Positions 17,809 to 26,687 of a stretch of DNA of 64,000 bases are shown one piece after another. The notes under the pieces are model-generated. The model was not told the origin of the DNA and did not search any database. It saw only the letters and a program-made list of their open reading frames with translations. How positions within the stretch are numbered: the stretch's first letter is position 1; each line of letters opens with the position of its first letter. The translations under genes and the position numbers were made by a program. The stretch covers positions 62,001-126,000 of the forward strand of contig JAHZGH010000009.1 in assembly GCA_019420905.1 (NCBI GenBank), given 5' to 3'. The DNA comes from Succinivibrionaceae bacterium. GTDB lineage: Bacteria > Pseudomonadota > Gammaproteobacteria > Enterobacterales > Succinivibrionaceae.

Positions 17809-18189
17809 ATGAGAATAGATCATGTTGCAGTTTGGGTGAAGGATTTAGAAATAATGAAAAATTTTTATGAAAGATATTTTGCAGTTTCTTCTTCTAAACT
17901 CTATCAAAATAAAAAAACTGGCTTTAAGTCTTATTTTTTGAAATTTGATAATAATTCAAGAATAGAAATTATGTCTAGAGATGACATATTTAAAGAAAAA
18001 TCGGAAAATCTATTAGGATATGCTCATATATCAATATCTCTCGGAACAAAAGATAAGGTCGATCAATATACGGAAATATTCAGAGCTGATGGCTATAAAA
18101 TTGTTTCAGAGCCAAGAGTTACGGGAGATGGATACTATGAAAGCGTTATAAGCGATCCTGAGAATAATTTAATCGAATTAACAATTTAG
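17809..18189 (+). CDS. VOC family (glyoxalase/dioxygenase fold) protein
   Basis: 126-residue vicinal oxygen chelate protein with two beta-alpha-beta-beta-beta modules. Expected metal ligands are present: H5 (RIDHVAVWV), E in SRIEIM, H in YAHISISL and the C-terminal E in NLIELTI. Such single-domain proteins include glyoxalase I-like lyases and resistance proteins; the substrate is unknown. It is the only + strand gene in the tRNA region, lying between tRNA-Gly copy 3 and cassette 2. Confidence 0.82.
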   Translation: MRIDHVAVWVKDLEIMKNFYERYFAVSSSKLYQNKKTGFKSYFLKFDNNSRIEIMSRDDIFKEKSENLLGYAHISISLGTKDKVDQYTEIFRADGYKIVSEPRVTGDGYYESVISDPENNLIELTI

Positions 18190-18270
18190 AATATTAAAGC
18201 TTGTGCATAAGAGAAAAATAGATAATTAGCTTAACTCTTTTCACAAAAGGGCAACAGGGAGAAGAGAAAT

Positions 18271-18291
18271 AAAAAAAGCCCTTGCGGGCTC
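18271..18291 (-). terminator. tRNA operon terminator, copy 2
   Basis: AGCCC-GCAA-GGGCT plus T7 on the minus strand. Confidence 0.92.
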
Positions 18292-18312
18292 ATTTTATTG
18301 CTACATCCAAAG

Positions 18313-18402
18313 TGGTGCCCGGGGTCGGAGTCGAACCGACACGGACGGATAAGGTCCGAGGGATTTTAAGTCCCTTGTGTCTACCTATTTCACCACCCGG
18401 GC
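18313..18402 (-). tRNA. tRNA-Leu(TAA), copy 2a
   Basis: Identical to 15563-15652. Confidence 0.95.
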
Positions 18403-18442
18403 GATAATATAAACTATCTTTCGGATGTAATAAATTTTAAAG

Positions 18443-18532
18443 TGGTGCCCGGGGCCGGAGTCGAACCGGCACGGACGGATAAGGTCCGAGGGATTTTAAG
18501 TCCCTTGTGTCTACCAATTTCACCACCCGGGC
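18443..18532 (-). tRNA. tRNA-Leu(TAA), copy 2b
   Basis: Identical to 15693-15782. Confidence 0.95.
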
Positions 18533-18533
18533 T

Positions 18534-18607
18534 TGGAGGCGCGTTTCAGAGTCGAACTGAACTATACGAATTTGCAATCCGCTGTATAACCGCTTTACTA
18601 ACGCGCC
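18534..18607 (-). tRNA. tRNA-Cys(GCA), copy 2
   Basis: Identical to 15784-15857. Confidence 0.95.
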
Positions 18608-18620
18608 AACACTTTCTTAA

Positions 18621-18696
18621 TGGAGCGGGAAACGAGGTTCGAACTCGCGACCCTAACCATGGCAAGGTTATGCTCTACCAACTGAGCTATTCCCGC
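18621..18696 (-). tRNA. tRNA-Gly(GCC), copy 4
   Basis: Identical to 15871-15946; first gene of the second cassette transcript. Confidence 0.96.
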
Positions 18697-18715
18697 ATCG
18701 CATCAAGTGGTTGTC

Positions 18716-18743
18716 ATTATATATAATTCTTTTGTGTTGTCAA
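18716..18743 (-). promoter_or_regulatory. tRNA cassette promoter, copy 2
   Basis: TTGACA, 16 bases, TATAAT; exact copy of the promoter at 15966-15993. Confidence 0.87.
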
Positions 18744-18748
18744 GGAAA

Positions 18749-19110
18749 AATAAAAAAATTTTAATTTTGTTCATTTTTAAATATTAAAAATACAAATATA
18801 AAGTAATAAGCGGGAAAAACGTTATAACTTTACAGGCAGATCATCTCCTAAATAAATTTAATTATTAAAGGCTAAATAAATACGAGATATATTGTGGAAT
18901 GCATTAGGATAACTAGGAGACAAATATCTTTATTTCATTTGATAAGCGCAGTCATCTGCAGATATTTTCTAAATATTGCCATTATTTGGATATCAATCAT
19001 AAAATAATGTTATAGCTACTCCGTCTTGAGCTTCTCAGCAAAAAAGAATGAGCTTATCAACAAAATCATTATTGCTTTTTTATGCTAATTTTTAAGCACT
19101 AAAAAAAGGT
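18749..19110. other. Spacer upstream of the AraC gene
   Basis: AT-rich, with no gene or RNA recognised; presumably holds the AraC promoter. Confidence 0.4.
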
Positions 19111-19953
19111 ATGCATATGGAAAAGCAGAAAGTTCTTGATTACTCAAATGTGTTCATCGGTTGTTATTTTATAAATAACAGCGAATGCATACATGCCAAT
19201 AAGGAACATACTCTGATTTATCTTTGTTCTGGAATTTTAGAAATTACGGAACATGGAAATAAGCATATTCTTAATGCTGGTGAATACGCTTTTATGCGCA
19301 GAGACCATCGTATGGTTCTGCAAAAGCATCTTCAGGATAATGTACCGTACCGTTCTATAGTGCTTAAATTTTCTCGTAAATTTTTGCGTGAATTTTATCA
19401 GAGCATTATTAAAAAAGATCTGCCCAAGCAAGCAAAAAGAGATGAGCGCAGCTTTATAAAGCTGCCTTCAGATAGGCCTGACATCAAAAGTCTGTTTGAG
19501 TCTATAAAGCCTTTTTTCGATTCAGGTGTTAAGCCTTCTGAAGAATTATTGAAGCTGAAGATGGTTGAAGGAATGTATGTTTTGCTTCATACAGATACAA
19601 GCTTATACGCTTCTCTCTTTGATTTCGCTGAGCCCTGGAAAATAGACCTTTTAGAATACATGAACGAAAACTATATGTACGATTTATCCATGGAAGAAAT
19701 GGCTGCTGATACGGGAAGAAGCCTTTCATCTTTTAAGCGAGATTTTAAAAAGGTCAGTATTCTTCCTCCGCAGAAATGGATTATAACTCGCCGTCTAGAA
19801 GCGGCGCATGAGCTTATTACATCAGGAAAATATGATAAGGTGACGGATGTTTGCTATCAGGTGGGATTCAAAAATATATCTCATTTTTCCAAGAGCTATA
19901 AACAAATGTATGGCTGCTCTCCGGCAGCAAATAATTGTCAGTATTTATCATAG
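19111..19953 (+). CDS. AraC family transcriptional regulator
   Basis: 280 residues: an N-terminal cupin-like sensor (YLCSGILEITEHGNKHILNAGEYAFMRRDHRM, about 35-70) and a C-terminal double helix-turn-helix (MEEMAADTGRSLSSFKRDFKKVSILPPQKWI; VTDVCYQVGFKNISHFSKSYKQMYG, about 190-275). AAAGGT precedes two nearby ATGs (19111 and 19117). Two flavodoxin genes follow in the same direction, so they are its most likely targets. The type is common in Bacteroides-like and oral/gut anaerobes, so transfer is possible. Confidence 0.85.
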   Translation: MHMEKQKVLDYSNVFIGCYFINNSECIHANKEHTLIYLCSGILEITEHGNKHILNAGEYAFMRRDHRMVLQKHLQDNVPYRSIVLKFSRKFLREFYQSIIKKDLPKQAKRDERSFIKLPSDRPDIKSLFESIKPFFDSGVKPSEELLKLKMVEGMYVLLHTDTSLYASLFDFAEPWKIDLLEYMNENYMYDLSMEEMAADTGRSLSSFKRDFKKVSILPPQKWIITRRLEAAHELITSGKYDKVTDVCYQVGFKNISHFSKSYKQMYGCSPAANNCQYLS

Positions 19954-20080
19954 ATAAACCAATTCTAAAAAATTTAGATAAATATATTCGAGCTGCTAGG
20001 CTTTGCCTTTAAGGTCCAGGGAGGCAGGTCTAAGGCATTTTATGCCGCAGTAAAACTTATTTGGACAGAGGTTTATTAAT

Positions 20081-20740
20081 ATGAAAAAGCTCTTTTATTC
20101 TCTGCTTATGGCAGCACTTACATTCAGCTTTGCAGCATCTTGTGAAGATAATTCTTCAGAGTTTGATTCTCAGACAGAAAGCCATAAAAATGCTCTCGTC
20201 AGCGCAGACGGCTTTGCCTTAGGAAATACACTGATAATATATTACAGCTTTACTAATAATATACAGTCTATTGTTTCTGATCTGCAGACTCAGATAGAGG
20301 CGGATGTGCTGCGTGTTGAACCCTCTGAAGAAGGAATAGATTACGCAGCAGACAATTATTCTATAGGAAGTTCGTTGATTTCTGCTATACGCAAAAATCC
20401 AAATGACGCTTCATCGTATCCTAGTATCCGTACGACTATTAATAATCTGCGTGAATATGACACCATAATTGTTGCTGCACCTTTATGGTGGGGCAATATG
20501 GCAGCTCCAATGCAGTCTTTTCTATTTAAATACGGCAATCAGATGTCTAAAAAACGTATCGGACTTATTGTATCAAGTGCTAGTACTGGTATAAGCGGCG
20601 TAGAAGCTGATGCTCACCGGCTTATTCCTGAAGGAGATTTTATAGACCATAGTCTTTGGATTCGTTCTTCGCAGACGTACAATTGCCATTCCTTAATTAC
20701 AGGCTGGCTTAAAGACATCCATTACAGCTCTTCTAAATGA
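20081..20740 (+). CDS. Exported flavodoxin-like protein (possible lipoprotein)
   Basis: 219 residues. The signal peptide (KKLFYSLLMAALTFSFAAS) ends at a Cys in a lipobox-like FAAS-C, so the protein may be membrane-anchored outside the cytoplasm. The rest is a flavodoxin fold of the Flavodoxin_4 type: LIIYYSFTNNIQSIV (phosphate loop), IIVAAPLWWGNMAAPMQSFL (flavin loop with WWG) and LIVSSASTGISGVEADA. An exported flavodoxin is unusual because FMN proteins normally stay cytoplasmic. It probably reduces an exported or quinone partner; that role is inference. Confidence 0.78.
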   Translation: MKKLFYSLLMAALTFSFAASCEDNSSEFDSQTESHKNALVSADGFALGNTLIIYYSFTNNIQSIVSDLQTQIEADVLRVEPSEEGIDYAADNYSIGSSLISAIRKNPNDASSYPSIRTTINNLREYDTIIVAAPLWWGNMAAPMQSFLFKYGNQMSKKRIGLIVSSASTGISGVEADAHRLIPEGDFIDHSLWIRSSQTYNCHSLITGWLKDIHYSSSK

Positions 20741-20965
20741 TAATTAAAAATAATCATTAAAAAATATTTATATGCAGTAATCGATTACGGGAAAGGAGCT
20801 TTATCTGGAATATTTGCAAAATACGGCATATCTGGCAATAAGGTTTATGAAGATTAGCTTGCCAATTGCATAATTCTGTCTCTAGAGAAAGACTATGTCG
20901 ATGATGCAGATACTTTTGAATGGGCTTTAATATTTTCCCGTATTCAAAACAAAGGAGAAAAAAGT
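20741..20965 (+). other. Spacer with possible coding remnant between the flavodoxin genes
   Basis: One frame reads coding-like sequence (AVIDYGKGALSGIFAKYG, a single TAG, then EKDYVDDADTFEWALIFSR) up to the next gene. No start or ribosome site. It may be the remains of a third gene of this operon; I cannot name a family. Confidence 0.3.
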
Positions 20966-21451
20966 ATGCAGAGCAAAATTATGATTGTGTATTTTTCTGC
21001 TACAGGAACTACAGCTGATGCAGCTTACATGATTGCAGATATAACAGGCGGTAAATTGTTTGAGATTGTTCCGCAGCAAGCATATACCTCTGAGGACCTT
21101 AATTGGCATAGTAAAAAGTCGCGCAGTTCAGTTGAGATGAACAATCCGCAGTCACGCCCGGCCTTGCAAGAAGATCAGGAGGATATTGTCAGCTGCAAGA
21201 CTATTTTCATTGGTTATCCAATCTGGTGGGATTTGGCGCCGCGCGTTATCAATTCATTTATTGAGAAACATAATTTGGCGGGGAAAACGCTTATACCGTT
21301 TGCTACATCAGGAGGAAGCAGCATCAATAACAGTGTAGTTGAGCTTAGAAAGGCTTATTATGATCTCAACTGGCAGGACGGCAGACTGCTTAATGGAAGC
21401 AGCCGTGAGGCTATTCAGCATTGGGTTGAAGGCATCCTGAAAATGCAATAG
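20966..21451 (+). CDS. Flavodoxin (Flavodoxin_4 type)
   Basis: 161-residue cytoplasmic flavodoxin: KIMIVYFSATGTTADAA holds the FMN phosphate loop, TIFIGYPIWWDLAPRVINSFIE the flavin-stacking loop and TLIPFATSGGSSINNS the third loop. AAAGGAG precedes the ATG. Proteins of this type often act as FMN-dependent reductases or electron carriers in anaerobes. It lies downstream of the exported paralogue and of the AraC gene. Confidence 0.85.
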   Translation: MQSKIMIVYFSATGTTADAAYMIADITGGKLFEIVPQQAYTSEDLNWHSKKSRSSVEMNNPQSRPALQEDQEDIVSCKTIFIGYPIWWDLAPRVINSFIEKHNLAGKTLIPFATSGGSSINNSVVELRKAYYDLNWQDGRLLNGSSREAIQHWVEGILKMQ

Positions 21452-21713
21452 TATTTTTAAATAAAAAATACGCTCTGACAGAAAAACAGAAGAATAATTG
21501 TCATTTATATTAACAGAACTGCCGTACTTTGGATGCAAGCTGATTTATAAGTTTATAAAAGGCTTTTGCAAAGAAGTACGCAGTTTAAAATAAATGAGCA
21601 ATAAAGGAGAAAACTGCTTTTACTCACTGGATCTGAATTAATTTTTGCGGCATTATTTTTATAAAGTATCAATTATTATTTTTTTGTGTAGATAATTTTA
21701 ATTAAGATTAGCC

Positions 21714-23297
21714 ATGGATATTAATAGCTGCAAATCTCCTATACCAGATGGCATTACCCCTATGACGGTAACTGCTTATTTGGATATTACGGCGGATATT
21801 TTAGATAGATGCGGCATAGCTTACGTGCAAGGCGAGATTAGCGAATTAAAAAAAGCAAAGCATCTGTATTTCCAAATCCGAGATGATTCGTCGGTAGTTA
21901 ATTGTATTTTATGGTCTAATGTCTTAAAAAATTTAGATTTTGAGCCGGCAGTCGGGGATAAGGTTATAGTTTGCGGCAAGAGTACCATCTATGCTCGTTC
22001 AGGCAGGTTTAGCTTACAGGCTCACGCTCTTTATAAGCAAGGATTAGGCTATTTAATGCAGCAGCTTAAGCAGCTTCAGCAAAAGCTTGCTGCTGAGGGA
22101 GTATTTTCCCATCCTAAGCGAAAAATTCCTGATTTTGTCAATACGGTTGGCGTTATTACTTCTAAAGACGGCAAGGCTGTACATGATATTCAGATGACTT
22201 TAAATTCTCGTAATAATGGTATAAATATTTTAGTTTATGATGCTAGAGTTCAAGGTCCTGAAGCCCCGGCAAGCTTAATTCGTGCTTTAAATCAAGCTAA
22301 TAGTGAAAATCGCTGCGATGTGTTAATTATTGGTCGCGGCGGCGGATCTTTTGAAGATCTTTTAGCCTTTAGCGATGAAGCTGTCGTAAGAGCTGTAGCC
22401 GATTCAAAAATTCCCATTATTTCAGCTGTAGGCCATGAACCTGACATAGCTTTAACTGATTTTGCTGCAGATGTTCGGGCAAGCACGCCTTCAGTTGCTG
22501 CAAATTTAGTTTCAGCAATTACTAAGGATGATATTTATCAAAGCGTCGAAGATTATAGACAGCGTATTGAAGCCTTGATAGTGCGATTGCTGCAAAATAC
22601 TTATATAAATTTTAAGAATCTTGAATCGCGCTTTCAGAATGCAGGACCTTTAAATACTATTAAAATTCATGAAAATAAATTAAATTCATATGTATTGCTT
22701 TTAGATAAATTTATTTCATTAAAAATCAATGATAATAAAGATATCATTGCAGCTTTAAAAGAAAAATTAATAAAAAATGCTCCAGAGCTTAGAATAGAGA
22801 AAAAACGCAGTTATATTGCTGAAAAAGAGAGTTATTTAAATAATGCTGTAAATGCAAGACTGCAGCATTGTGAAAATTCTTTAAGCTGTTTTAATGAGAG
22901 ACTTAATAAATTAGATCTCAAAGAATTATTAATTGCTAAAAAGCATGACGTCTTAAAGAAAGAAATGGATTTATTTGTAAATTTATCAAATAAGATTCAT
23001 GTAGTACAAAATCAGCTGTCCTCCTTTGAAAGCAGACTGTCTGCACTCGGGGTAGAAAATAAGCTTCATGAGCAGCAAAAATTGCTGTCCGAGAGAATAG
23101 CAAAGCTTCAGGCCCTAAATCCTTTATCTTTATTGAAAAAAGGATATACCTTAACGGTTGATGAGAAAGGTAATAATATTAGCTTTGAGGAGCTGAAAAT
23201 AGGAGATGCCCTTATCACGATTACTAATAAGGGCAGGATTAAGTCTCAAATTTTAGAAAAGGATACTCAAGCATTAGCTGAAGATTTCGGACAATAG
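21714..23297 (+). CDS. xseA: Exodeoxyribonuclease VII large subunit
   Basis: Catalytic subunit of ExoVII, which degrades single-stranded DNA. N-terminal OB-fold (TVTAYLDITADIL...VQGEISELKKAKHLYFQIRDD, residues about 17-115), catalytic core with VITSKDGKAVHDI, GRGGGSFEDLLAFSDEAV and AVGHEPDIALTDFAADVRASTPSVAA, then a long coiled coil. At 527 residues it is longer than E. coli XseA (456), mostly in the coiled-coil and tail. The 3' end overlaps the convergent 1051-residue gene by 24 bases. xseB is not in the window. Confidence 0.93.
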   Translation: MDINSCKSPIPDGITPMTVTAYLDITADILDRCGIAYVQGEISELKKAKHLYFQIRDDSSVVNCILWSNVLKNLDFEPAVGDKVIVCGKSTIYARSGRFSLQAHALYKQGLGYLMQQLKQLQQKLAAEGVFSHPKRKIPDFVNTVGVITSKDGKAVHDIQMTLNSRNNGINILVYDARVQGPEAPASLIRALNQANSENRCDVLIIGRGGGSFEDLLAFSDEAVVRAVADSKIPIISAVGHEPDIALTDFAADVRASTPSVAANLVSAITKDDIYQSVEDYRQRIEALIVRLLQNTYINFKNLESRFQNAGPLNTIKIHENKLNSYVLLLDKFISLKINDNKDIIAALKEKLIKNAPELRIEKKRSYIAEKESYLNNAVNARLQHCENSLSCFNERLNKLDLKELLIAKKHDVLKKEMDLFVNLSNKIHVVQNQLSSFESRLSALGVENKLHEQQKLLSERIAKLQALNPLSLLKKGYTLTVDEKGNNISFEELKIGDALITITNKGRIKSQILEKDTQALAEDFGQ

Positions 23298-26200
23298 GGA
23301 AACAGTTATATAAACTTGATTTTCCTCTGGAGCTAAGTCAAATAAAGGTTCGTCGAAGTTTTCGTAGCTCCAGTCATTTACCTCTTCCACGGCAACATTC
23401 ATAGACATGAATTTCAAGCTTAAACATAATCCTTGGAATTCATTTAAATCCATAATCTCGGTATTTTCCGTATAAATTGCATGTAGAAGCTTATATACAG
23501 CATCTGAAGGCAATGGAACTTTAGTTTCAGCTTTAGCTTCTTGTTTATTATTTTGAGTATCTTTATGTGCATAGGATGCTGAAAGACAAGCTTCAGCATT
23601 TTCCATTTTATTTACGTTTTCTAAAGACTCTTTTGCAGAAAATTTATCGTCAGTAGAATTTTCATCTTTGATCTTAGCTATAACATCCTGAAGCTGAGCA
23701 CTTTCCTTAAGCTTGGATTTAATTAAATTAGAATCTAAATTAGAGAAAATCGGCTCGTTTTTATTAAATTCAGGAACAGTCTTATGACGAGCGATCAAAT
23801 CTCTCTCTTGCAAATGCAAGAAAGCAAAGAGATCTTTTATCTTATTTAAAAGCAAAGGATTAAAATTATATTTAAAGATAACTTTACGCCCAATGAAGCG
23901 TACACATTCTCTTGTATTTTTATAATAATCCAAAGATCTGTCGGTAATATAGACTTCTTTTAGCTGTTCTGGTAAAAAAGATTTGCTTTTGGATATGTTT
24001 ATCGATAGTTGTGATAAGAATTCCTGAATGAAAGACCTTTCATTTTTATCCTTTGAAAAGAAATTAGCTAATTCAGCTATGAAGGTAACCTTACCGATAG
24101 CATAATAAAATAATAAATAGGTAAATTGAGCTGATTTTAATTTTTCAATAAATTTAGCGGTCAAAATTCCAAAAGCCGGAGTTATGGATGCAAATTTATG
24201 ATGAGAAAAATGCTTACTCAACTTTTCAGGAAGCAATTCATCGCTAGGCAGACTTACTAGCCCAAGCTTTAATAATTCGTGCTTTAAGCTGCGGCATAAT
24301 TCAGGGGACCATCTTAGCGATAATAATCTGCATAAGTCTTCATCTGAAGAGAAATTTACATTTAAAAGTTTGGCTTTCAATGTTTCTTTAGCTAGATCTG
24401 AAACTTGATTTAGCATCAAATTTACTAAAAGATGATTATCTTCAGGCTTAATTGAAAGCAAATAGTCAAAATGCACGCTGAATGGTTCTAATAATTCATA
24501 GAATTTTTGTGCAAAGGTACGATTGCAGGAAAAGAAATAGGGGGCATGCAGCTTTATTTCAGCAGAGCTGATTAAAGGACTTAAAATATTTTTGGCAAAA
24601 ATTTGTTCAAAAAGAGTCTTATAGGGACGAATATATTGATTAGCTTGAGCAAAATCAGCCAGAGTCTTTTCTTCAAAATCAGGTGAGCACTCAATAAAAT
24701 CAGCAGGCTGTTTTCCTAGGCGGTCTGCCAAATTAAAGCTTAGCTTTAAGATTAAATCTAAAGCCAAAGGCCTCTGCAGCCAAACAGACTGCAAATGGAA
24801 ATTAGTTAAAATAGATCTTATGGCATAAAGCTTTATATACGGCAGCAATCTGCTGTGGCATTTGCTTAGGTCTTCTTTATAAAAATCATATATTTTATAG
24901 ATTAATAAATTTAACAGATTTGGAAAGCAGCATAAGCCAAGACATACAGAATCTTTTGGCAAGGAAGGATTCTTAAGATTAATGCCAAAGAGCACATAAT
25001 AGAAGGTTTTTATAAATAACAATGTATATTGATATTTTTTCAGCTCTGCATCAAGCATTTTTAGAAGCAGCTCAGATCTCCTATGACCAACGCCTTCAAT
25101 TGCATTTTGTATGATTAAACCAAAAAACATACTGTGCTCAAGACGCAGTTCCTGATTGAGATCTTCGAGAGAAGGCTTTTGTAAAAAATCACGCAGCTCC
25201 TCAAGCTCTTCATCCTCCAGAAGTCTCTGTGAGGTCACCTCTCCTATAGCCAGCCATGGATAAGAAATTGCATATTGAGAATTTTTTGTCCAATATAGGA
25301 AACCTGCTTCTCTGCAGGGATTAACTAAATCACGGGCTTCCTGAAAGAAAATCTGATTAAAATCCGGTATAGTTTTAAAGAAGCTTGCGTTAGCATTATC
25401 AATATGCTCGTTTAAAACTTTATTTAGCCACTCCGGGAGGCTTAAATTCTTAGTTAAGCTTTCTTTGAGAGCTTCTCGCTTTATTTTAAGTTCCTCTTCA
25501 TCAGGCTTACTGCTTCCAAGACGTTTTAGATTTATATAAATACTTGATAATTTATTTTTTAAGCCCTTTGAAGCTTGAGCTTTTGTTTCCTCAGCTTGAA
25601 TTAAGACATCGTTTTTAGGCAGCGTATTAAATGCCGGGTATTTATGGATGCCTAGATTATGCTCTTGCTCTAAAGCTGAAAATTCTTCATTTAAGCGCTC
25701 AATATAAGGATATTCATTTAAAAATCTTGGCTTATATGTAGCCTGCGCTGCAATTAGAGCTAAATATTTTATTACGGTCTGCTGCTGTTCATTTTTAAGA
25801 GGCTTAAAGCTGTACTCTGGATCTGAAAAATCACAGATGTAGTTGCATTGTTCGCCAGCATAAGTATAGCAGGAGCGCAAGTATTCAGCTCCCTCATGAG
25901 GAAGCTCCAGATTGCTGATAATGGCGTTTAAAGTCATGCGCTGCTGCGTGCATAAATGTTCTTTGCCTATTACGCCTAGGGATTCGAAGACCCTCAGCAT
26001 GATATTGTAATTAGTAAGCTTTAAATTCATGCGTGAGATATGCGCCATATCTTTAGGCAGAGGCGCTCTTTTCTTAGCTATGAGATCAGTTACGTAAGCA
26101 TAATCCTCATCATGCTGCATATTAGGCTTTATTGTTACATATATAGTGTCATTAAAGCCTAAATTACAAGGTATAAATCCAGGAACTAGCTTTAGATTGA

Positions 26201-26429
26201 ATTCTGATAAAAGCTTGCTGATGGCAGCATATTCTTTTTTAGAATTTTTCTCGAAAGAATCTTTATCATATTCAAGCGACAGCGCTGAACATAATTCAGA
26301 GAGGCTCATAGTTAGAATACGACGAGATTGAACTAAATGCCGCAGAGAGTCGTATTGTTTTTGCTGACTTTTTGATAGATCTGAAAGTCGATTTTGGTAA
26401 TAAGTTGCGTCTTTTACTGCTTTGGCCAT
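23274..26429 (-). CDS. Large orphan protein with TerB_C-like C-terminus
   Basis: I do not recognise the whole protein (1051 aa). It is soluble, Leu/Lys-rich and largely helical, without signal peptide or membrane segments. The last 73 residues (from about 979; NEFQGLCLSLKFM, VAVEEVNDWSYENFDEPLF, then a short beta tail) resemble the TerB_C domain of tellurite-resistance-associated proteins. A segment near 375-485 (FLYWTKNSQYAISYPWLAIG, then HSMFFGLIIQNAIEGVG) may be TerB_N-like. Residues about 905-975 are a disordered Lys/Glu/Asn linker. Start has CGGAG upstream. No helicase, nuclease or ter partners lie beside it. Confidence 0.65.
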   Translation of the reverse strand: MAKAVKDATYYQNRLSDLSKSQQKQYDSLRHLVQSRRILTMSLSELCSALSLEYDKDSFEKNSKKEYAAISKLLSEFNLKLVPGFIPCNLGFNDTIYVTIKPNMQHDEDYAYVTDLIAKKRAPLPKDMAHISRMNLKLTNYNIMLRVFESLGVIGKEHLCTQQRMTLNAIISNLELPHEGAEYLRSCYTYAGEQCNYICDFSDPEYSFKPLKNEQQQTVIKYLALIAAQATYKPRFLNEYPYIERLNEEFSALEQEHNLGIHKYPAFNTLPKNDVLIQAEETKAQASKGLKNKLSSIYINLKRLGSSKPDEEELKIKREALKESLTKNLSLPEWLNKVLNEHIDNANASFFKTIPDFNQIFFQEARDLVNPCREAGFLYWTKNSQYAISYPWLAIGEVTSQRLLEDEELEELRDFLQKPSLEDLNQELRLEHSMFFGLIIQNAIEGVGHRRSELLLKMLDAELKKYQYTLLFIKTFYYVLFGINLKNPSLPKDSVCLGLCCFPNLLNLLIYKIYDFYKEDLSKCHSRLLPYIKLYAIRSILTNFHLQSVWLQRPLALDLILKLSFNLADRLGKQPADFIECSPDFEEKTLADFAQANQYIRPYKTLFEQIFAKNILSPLISSAEIKLHAPYFFSCNRTFAQKFYELLEPFSVHFDYLLSIKPEDNHLLVNLMLNQVSDLAKETLKAKLLNVNFSSDEDLCRLLSLRWSPELCRSLKHELLKLGLVSLPSDELLPEKLSKHFSHHKFASITPAFGILTAKFIEKLKSAQFTYLLFYYAIGKVTFIAELANFFSKDKNERSFIQEFLSQLSINISKSKSFLPEQLKEVYITDRSLDYYKNTRECVRFIGRKVIFKYNFNPLLLNKIKDLFAFLHLQERDLIARHKTVPEFNKNEPIFSNLDSNLIKSKLKESAQLQDVIAKIKDENSTDDKFSAKESLENVNKMENAEACLSASYAHKDTQNNKQEAKAETKVPLPSDAVYKLLHAIYTENTEIMDLNEFQGLCLSLKFMSMNVAVEEVNDWSYENFDEPLFDLAPEENQVYITVSLLSEIFS

Positions 26430-26615
26430 ATCTAAAAACTCCGATCTATTCGATTTTATTCTTTTTTATAATGTTTTCAATAAATTACCTATATAAGTTT
26501 GATTTTAGCCACAAAAAATAACAGTTAAATTCCACTTTATAATTAAACTTGCTTCAATTTTTATTTTTATAAAATAAAAAATTAAACAAAAAGCTTACAA
26601 ATAAGCTTTATGCTA

Positions 26616-26643
26616 TTGAAAAAATAGACTTTCCCCCTATAAT
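26616..26643 (+). promoter_or_regulatory. Promoter of the NCS2 permease gene
   Basis: TTGAAA, 16-base spacer, TATAAT (26638-26643). It implies a leader of about 38 bases and rules out the upstream TTG at 26643 as start codon, since that lies in the -10 box. Confidence 0.65.
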
Positions 26644-26687
26644 TGCAACAAACTTTTTTTTCTTTAACAATCAAATCTGAGGTTTAT

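Larger units (their letters stand above)
18257..18748 (-). repeat. Exact 492-bp direct repeat, copy 2 (tRNA cassette)
   Basis: Same content and order as 15507-15998, no difference seen. The lack of drift even in non-tRNA spacers points to recent duplication or ongoing gene conversion. Confidence 0.9.

Noticed and set aside
26643..26687. TTG start extending the purine permease by 15 codons
   Set aside because: The TTG overlaps the -10 box of the likely promoter, and the ATG at 26688 has a good ribosome site and matches the family N-terminus.
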